The position numbers were made by a program, and so were the translations under genes. 9,273 nucleotides of DNA, taken from the NCBI GenBank assembly GCA_947177695.1, contig CAMWVO010000044.1, positions 1-9,273 of the forward strand, written 5' to 3'. The stretch is from an uncultured Clostridia bacterium. GTDB taxonomy: Bacteria > Bacillota > Clostridia > Oscillospirales > Ruminococcaceae. The notes beneath the pieces were generated by a model. That model saw nothing but the letters and a program-made list of their open reading frames with translations. It was not told where the DNA came from and did no database searches. Below, piece by piece: positions 6,029 through 9,273 of the stretch; positions within the stretch are counted from its first letter, which is position 1, and each line of letters begins with the position of its first letter.

Positions 6029-6057
6029 ATTATAAAAGAATATTTTGACGTATTCAA
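6029..6057 (-). promoter_or_regulatory. Sigma-A promoter of glgB
   Basis: On the minus strand, TTGAAT (6052-6057), a 17-base spacer and a perfect TATAAT (6029-6034). Predicted start is near 6022, leaving about 42 nt before the glgB ATG. It overlaps the tetR promoter, facing it. Confidence 0.75.
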
Positions 6058-6076
6058 TCGGCAATTGTCGTTTTGT

Positions 6077-6114
6077 GTCAATTATTCGACTGTAGTTAAA
6101 AACAGTCAATTATT
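6077..6114 (+). promoter_or_regulatory. Repeats in the tetR leader, possible operator
   Basis: GTCAATTATT occurs twice in direct orientation (6077-6086 and 6105-6114, 28 bases apart). Between and overlapping them is an inverted repeat, GACTGT (6088-6093) and ACAGTC (6102-6107), with an 8-base loop. The block lies in the tetR leader and just upstream of the glgB -35 box, so a bound repressor could affect both genes. Operator function is inferred. Confidence 0.4.
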
Positions 6115-6127
6115 AACGGAGGAAACC

Positions 6128-6676
6128 ATGGACCTTAGGATAAAGAAAACAAGAACAAGCATTATAAATGCGTTTTTAACGCTGCGCTCAAAAAAGCCCC
6201 TTGAACGGATTACCGTTAAGGAGCTGTCAAACGCGGCGCAGATAAACAAGGCGACCTTTTATCTGCACTATAAGGATATATACGACCTGTCCGAGACCCT
6301 TGAAAACGAGCTGTTTGAGAATGTTTTCAACAGCATAGAGCATCCGGACGCGGTGGTGTCGGATCCGAGAATATTCATCAAAGAGCTTATCGAGGGATTT
6401 ACCGCAAATCAAACGCTTATTGACATTATATTTTCAAACGAGCGGCGAAGTATTCTTGTTGACAGGATCGACAAAGAGCTTAAAAAGTTTTTGTTTGAAA
6501 AACACCCCGAATATAAAGAAATTGCCGAGATAAACGTGCTGCTGACATATTCTATCAAAGGCGGATACTATGCTTTTTCGGAAAACAGGGAATGCGACCC
6601 CGACATACTTGTTTCGGTAATAAGCGATACGGCGGAGTATATAACAAGGCTTATTGAAAAAACAGCCGCCGAATAA
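6128..6676 (+). CDS. TetR/AcrR-family transcriptional regulator
   Basis: 182-residue DNA-binding regulator. The N-terminal domain (about 4-52) has the TetR helix-turn-helix: ITVKELSNAAQINKATFYLHYKDIYDL (28-54), with the typical F-Y-x-H-Y-K recognition helix end. The C-terminal helical region (about 60-178) would bind an unknown ligand and dimerise. Start ATG 6128 follows GGAGG (6118-6122); upstream in-frame codons from 6065 are leader, as they lie between the promoter and that site. It is transcribed away from glgB, so repression of glgB, of itself, or of both is plausible. The ligand is not deducible; the C-terminal half is typical of short Firmicutes TetR proteins whose targets are often efflux genes, so glgB as target is only a guess from position. 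Confidence 0.85.
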   Translation: MDLRIKKTRTSIINAFLTLRSKKPLERITVKELSNAAQINKATFYLHYKDIYDLSETLENELFENVFNSIEHPDAVVSDPRIFIKELIEGFTANQTLIDIIFSNERRSILVDRIDKELKKFLFEKHPEYKEIAEINVLLTYSIKGGYYAFSENRECDPDILVSVISDTAEYITRLIEKTAAE

Positions 6677-6966
6677 AGGCAGAGCCTTGATCCATGCCGC
6701 CGTCTATAGTGAGCAGCCGTACTGTTTTCCCGAGACGAGAGACATCTTTGGAACAAAATTTGCACGAAAGGCTGAGCCTTTACCCATGCCGCCGTCTGTA
6801 GAGATGGCGGCACAATTTTGTTTCCGAGACGTAAGAAAGCTTCTATATCGACATTGCACGAAAGGCTGAGCCTTTACCCTTGCCGCCGTCTGTAGAGATG
6901 GCGGCACAATTTTGTTTCCGAGACGGAAGAAAGCTTCTGTATTGACATAGTACGAAAGGCTCTGCC
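6675..6966. repeat. Array of about 94-bp tandem repeats with hairpins
   Basis: This 308-bp gap between the convergent tetR and lysR genes (6677-6984) is almost entirely repeat. Two near-identical 94-bp units (6762-6855 and 6856-6949) differ at five positions. A diverged copy of about 92 bp precedes them (6670-6761, overlapping the tetR stop codon), and a partial copy follows (6950-6966). Each full unit holds AAAGGC-TGA-GCCTTT (6767-6781 and 6861-6875) and a 7-bp stem TGCCGCC/GGCGGCA with a 12-base loop (6787-6812 and 6881-6906), followed by CAATTTTGTTT. The array is bounded by an 11-bp inverted repeat, GGCAGAGCCTT (6678-6688) and AAGGCTCTGCC (6956-6966). 94 is not a multiple of three, so it does not encode a repeat protein. 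The hairpins could terminate transcription from both sides; whether this is a mobile repeat family cannot be told here. Confidence 0.8.
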
Positions 6967-6984
6967 GATACGAAAAGCGTTTTA

Positions 6985-7896
6985 TCACTGTCCGCTGCTT
7001 TTCAGAAACGCTTTCAGCTTTTCAATGTATTTTTTCCCCGTGTTGCTGAGGATAATATTTTTCCGCAGGATATATCCTATCTCCATCTCGTCGGTCTTGT
7101 CCGATATGGGCACGGCTGTGTAGTCCGAGCCGTTCAGATCGTTGCAGATAATGCCCGAACAGAACGTATAGCCGTTAAGTCCTTTCATCAGATTGAGCAT
7201 TGTGGAACGGTCGGTGGCTTTGATAACACGCGCGTATTCCGAGGTGCTGAAAATTTCCTCCGCAAAGTAAAAGGAGCTTTTGTCACCCTGCTCAAAGGTA
7301 AGGCATGGATAGCTTTCAAGCTCCGCAAGACTCACCGAGCCGCGCTTCGCAAGAGGGTGTCCTTTCCAAAGATAGGCGTAAACACTGCAGTCCGTGAGAT
7401 GGTGAAATTCAAGCTGATTTGTCCGGAGCATTTTCACTATAAACTGCCTGTTGAAATTGCTGAGATACAGTATCCCTACCTCGCTTTTGAGGGAAGCGAC
7501 GTCGTTCAAAACGTCGGCGGTGTTCGTCTCGCGGACGGCAAACTCGTAATCGCAGGTGTCATATTCCCTGACGGTCTCCACAAACGCCTGCACCGCAAAG
7601 GAGTAGTGCTGAGCAGACACTCCGAATTTCCGCTTTATTTTTCCGCCGCTGTATTTTTCCGAAAGGGTCTCGTACTGCTGGTAGACCTGCCGCGCGTGGG
7701 TCAGAAATTCCATTCCGTCCGCGGTAAGGGAAACGCCCTTTCCGCTGCGCTTGAAAACGGTTATGCCTATCTCCCTTTCAAGCTCCTTGACAGCGTTTGT
7801 CAGGGACGGCTGTGAAATATAAAGCCGCTCGGCAGCCTTGTTCATCGACCCCGTTTCCGAGATCACGATCGCATAATGGAGCTGCTGCAAGGTCAT
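6985..7896 (-). CDS. LysR-type transcriptional regulator
   Basis: 303-residue LysR-family regulator. The N-terminal winged helix-turn-helix starts MTLQQLHYAIVISETGSMNKAAERLYISQPSLTNAVKELE, with the classic (S/M)xKAAExLxISQPSLTxAVKxLE pattern at about 17-40 and FKRSGKGVSLTADG following. The linker helix runs to about 88, and the rest (about 90-295) is a periplasmic-binding-protein-like effector domain. The start chosen is the second of two ATGs (7894-7896): AAAAGGGG is eight bases before it but only two before the first (7902). The gene lies 24 nt after the stop codon of the aminotransferase gene on the same strand, so the two are probably co-transcribed, and the regulator may sense a substrate or product of that enzyme. 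The co-inducer is unknown. LysR genes more often diverge from their target, so an operon position suggests autoregulation. Confidence 0.9.
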   Translation of the reverse strand: MTLQQLHYAIVISETGSMNKAAERLYISQPSLTNAVKELEREIGITVFKRSGKGVSLTADGMEFLTHARQVYQQYETLSEKYSGGKIKRKFGVSAQHYSFAVQAFVETVREYDTCDYEFAVRETNTADVLNDVASLKSEVGILYLSNFNRQFIVKMLRTNQLEFHHLTDCSVYAYLWKGHPLAKRGSVSLAELESYPCLTFEQGDKSSFYFAEEIFSTSEYARVIKATDRSTMLNLMKGLNGYTFCSGIICNDLNGSDYTAVPISDKTDEMEIGYILRKNIILSNTGKKYIEKLKAFLKSSGQ

Positions 7897-7920
7897 GGTC
7901 ATAACCCCTTTTCCGATGTT

Positions 7921-9084
7921 TTATTTAGACATCTTCTTTCTCATGTCCGCAAGACGGTTTAACGCTTCGTTAAGCGTCTCCGACTTCTTTGCGAAATGCA
8001 TACGGATATAGCGGTTTTCGGGCTCCCTGAAAAAGCTTGACCCCGGCACCGCGCCTACGCCCACCTTTTCCGCAAGCAGCTCGCAGAATTTCAGATCGCT
8101 TTCGTAGCCAAATTCCGAAATGTCCAAAAGCACATAGTACGCGCCCTGCGGCTCAGTGTGGGAAATTTTCAGGTCGTCCAGACCTTTAAGGAACAGACTG
8201 CGCTTTTCCGTGTACTTCGCCTGCAATTCCGCATAGTAGCCGTCGCCGAAATTAAGTCCCGTAACGGCGGCTTCCTGCAAGGGCGCAGCCGCTCCCACGG
8301 TGAGGAAGTCGTGTACCTTTTTCACTCTGTCGATAACCTCGGGAGAGGCGATAACATACCCCAGTCTCCAACCCGTTATGGAGTAGGTTTTGGAAAGCGA
8401 ACTGCACGAAATGGTGCGCTCCCGCATATTCGGCAGAGCCGCAAAATAAACGTGCCTGTTCGGCGCATAGACGATATGCTCGTAAACCTCGTCGGTGATA
8501 ACGAAAGTGTCATACTTCTCCGCAAGGTCGGCGATTATTTTCAGTTCGGCGTATGTAAAGACCTTTCCGCAGGGATTGGAGGGGTTGCACAGTATCAGAG
8601 CCTTTGGTTTCTGTCTGAACGCCGCCTCCAGTACGTTGGGGTCGAAAGAAAATTCTGGAGGGTTCAAAGGGACGTAGATAGGCTCCGCGCCCGACAGAAT
8701 GGTGTCCGCGCCGTAGTTTTCATAGAACGGCGAGAAAATGATAACCTTGTCTCCGGGATTTGTAACGCTCATCATCGCCGCCATCATAGCCTCGGTGCTT
8801 CCGCAGGTCACAACTATCTCGCCGTTGGGGTCGGTCTTTAAGCCAGTGAAATGCTCCTGCTTTTTTGCGAGAGCCTCCCTGAAATTCTGCGCTCCCCATG
8901 TTATGGAGTACTGGTGGAAATCCTCTCCCGCGATCTCCGCAAAGCGGTCGAGTATCTCTTTCGGCGGGTCGAAATCGGGAAAGCCCTGCGAAAGATTGAC
9001 CGCGCCGTATTGGTTTGATATCCGCGTCATTCTTCTTATGACGGAATCGGTAAAGCTTTCCGTTCTTTCTGAAAGCGTTGGCAT
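7921..9084 (-). CDS. PLP-dependent class I aminotransferase
   Basis: Fold-type I PLP aminotransferase of the aspartate/kynurenine/methionine group (subgroup I), 387 residues, about the family norm. It transfers an amino group from an amino acid to a 2-oxo acid in the cytoplasm. Visible signatures are NLSQGFPDFDPP (30-41), CGSTEAM (94-100, phosphate contact), NPSNPCGK (167-174), TDEVYEHIVY (197-206, Asp198 and Tyr201 to the PLP ring) and SSLSKTYSITGWRLGY (228-243) with Schiff-base Lys232 and Arg240. RMHFAKK (361-367) provides Arg361, which binds the substrate carboxylate. The motif set resembles methionine, aromatic and kynurenine aminotransferases, so substrate cannot be fixed. Start ATG 9084 follows AGGAG (9093-9097) by eight bases. 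First gene of a two-gene unit with the LysR regulator. Confidence 0.92.
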   Translation of the reverse strand: MPTLSERTESFTDSVIRRMTRISNQYGAVNLSQGFPDFDPPKEILDRFAEIAGEDFHQYSITWGAQNFREALAKKQEHFTGLKTDPNGEIVVTCGSTEAMMAAMMSVTNPGDKVIIFSPFYENYGADTILSGAEPIYVPLNPPEFSFDPNVLEAAFRQKPKALILCNPSNPCGKVFTYAELKIIADLAEKYDTFVITDEVYEHIVYAPNRHVYFAALPNMRERTISCSSLSKTYSITGWRLGYVIASPEVIDRVKKVHDFLTVGAAAPLQEAAVTGLNFGDGYYAELQAKYTEKRSLFLKGLDDLKISHTEPQGAYYVLLDISEFGYESDLKFCELLAEKVGVGAVPGSSFFREPENRYIRMHFAKKSETLNEALNRLADMRKKMSK

Positions 9085-9130
9085 AATAATTTCTCCTTTC
9101 CATGAAATTTCTGTTATAACTTACATCAAA

Positions 9131-9169
9131 TATTAATAATGCATATTATGCATATAGGTATTATTAATA
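9131..9169. promoter_or_regulatory. AT-rich palindrome over the transcription start, possible operator
   Basis: TATTAATAAT (9131-9140) and ATTATTAATA (9160-9169) form a perfect 10-bp inverted repeat with a 19-base centre that contains GCATAT twice (9141-9146 and 9150-9155). The right arm touches the -10 box and covers the predicted start near 9162. A protein bound here would block initiation; the transcript could also begin with a weak stem-loop. Operator role is inferred. Confidence 0.5.
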
Positions 9170-9197
9170 TTATACCATAACAAGCAATGATTGTCAA
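9169..9197 (-). promoter_or_regulatory. Perfect consensus sigma-A promoter of the aminotransferase-lysR operon
   Basis: On the minus strand, TTGACA (9192-9197), exactly 17 bases, then TATAAT (9169-9174). All twelve hexamer positions match consensus. Predicted start is near 9162, with a leader of about 78 nt. Confidence 0.85.
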
Positions 9198-9218
9198 CAA
9201 AAAAAGTTTAGGCAAATG

Positions 9219-9273
9219 TTCAAGCGCAGCTTTAACAAGCTGCCGGAATTGCGAAGCAATTCCGAAGAGGTTC
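9219..9273 (+). repeat. Second, inverted copy of the hairpin-chain repeat, cut by the window edge
   Basis: Reverse complement of 1330-1384 with 53 of 55 bases identical. It includes the AGCTT/AAGCT and GGAATTGC/GCAATTCC hairpins and the shared boundary TTCAA (9219-9223). The match runs to the last base of the window, so the rest of the element lies beyond it. It sits about 20 bp upstream of the -35 box of the aminotransferase promoter. Confidence 0.8.

Noticed and set aside
6675..6966. CRISPR array
   Set aside because: The 94-bp units adjoin with no unique spacers, and no cas genes are present.
6568..6988. Two minus-strand open frames with repeated segments (PPSLQTAARVKAQPFVQ)
   Set aside because: They read the 94-bp tandem units in different frames; the period is not a multiple of three, and one frame runs into tetR.
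8158..8841. 227-codon plus-strand open frame inside the aminotransferase gene
   Set aside because: Antisense shadow of a complete PLP aminotransferase with all catalytic residues; composition is not protein-like.
1330..9273. Composite transposon bounded by the inverted 55-base repeats
   Set aside because: No transposase lies between them, the enclosed genes look like ordinary chromosomal genes, and each repeat looks like an independent small element; recombination between them is possible but nothing shows it.

Overview
The window reads as chromosomal DNA of a low-to-mid-GC Gram-positive anaerobe of the Clostridia, most likely a Ruminococcus-like Oscillospiraceae member. The basis is the protein style, strong AGGAGG-type ribosome binding sites, sigma-A promoters close to TTGACA-17-TATAAT, and the mix of a short-form glycogen branching enzyme, a VanY-like lipoprotein with a bacterial Ig-like domain and a Q/N-rich DUF4190-type membrane protein. 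The genus is an inference. There are no rRNA or tRNA genes, CRISPR arrays, phage genes or transposase genes.

Layout, left to right. 1-1129, minus strand: a gtrA-family membrane protein gene and an overlapping ABC-exporter gene, read from an extended -10 promoter. The ABC gene is interrupted by an in-frame TAG at 23-25, after which the family sequence continues to the window edge. 1130-1396: a divergent control region, then a chain of hairpins (1262-1384) that forms the leader of the next gene. Part of it recurs, inverted, at 9219-9273. 1397-2068, plus: Q/N-rich DUF4190-like membrane protein, closed by a strong terminator. 2160-2280: a MITE-like inverted-repeat element directly before an orphan P-loop kinase-like gene (2297-2971, plus). 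3064-4176, plus: VanY-type D,D-carboxypeptidase lipoprotein with its own promoter, ending at a bidirectional terminator whose right arm is also the end of glgB. 4208-5980, minus: glgB, which diverges from a TetR-family regulator (6128-6676, plus). The two promoters there overlap head-on. 6675-6966: an array of about 94-bp tandem repeats with hairpins, between convergent tetR and lysR. 6985-9084, minus: a class I aminotransferase gene followed 24 nt later by a LysR-type regulator, probably one operon from a perfect consensus promoter (9169-9197) that carries an AT-rich palindrome over its start site.

Most genes look like ordinary housekeeping or accessory chromosomal genes. The TetR regulator is the natural candidate to control glgB, and the LysR regulator to control the aminotransferase gene, but both links rest on position only. 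I did not find a convincing new defence or mobile system. The unusual material is non-coding: the hairpin-chain repeat present twice in the window and resembling a tnpB-less IS200/IS605-type end, the MITE-like element, the 94-bp tandem array, and the mutually occluding glgB/tetR promoters.
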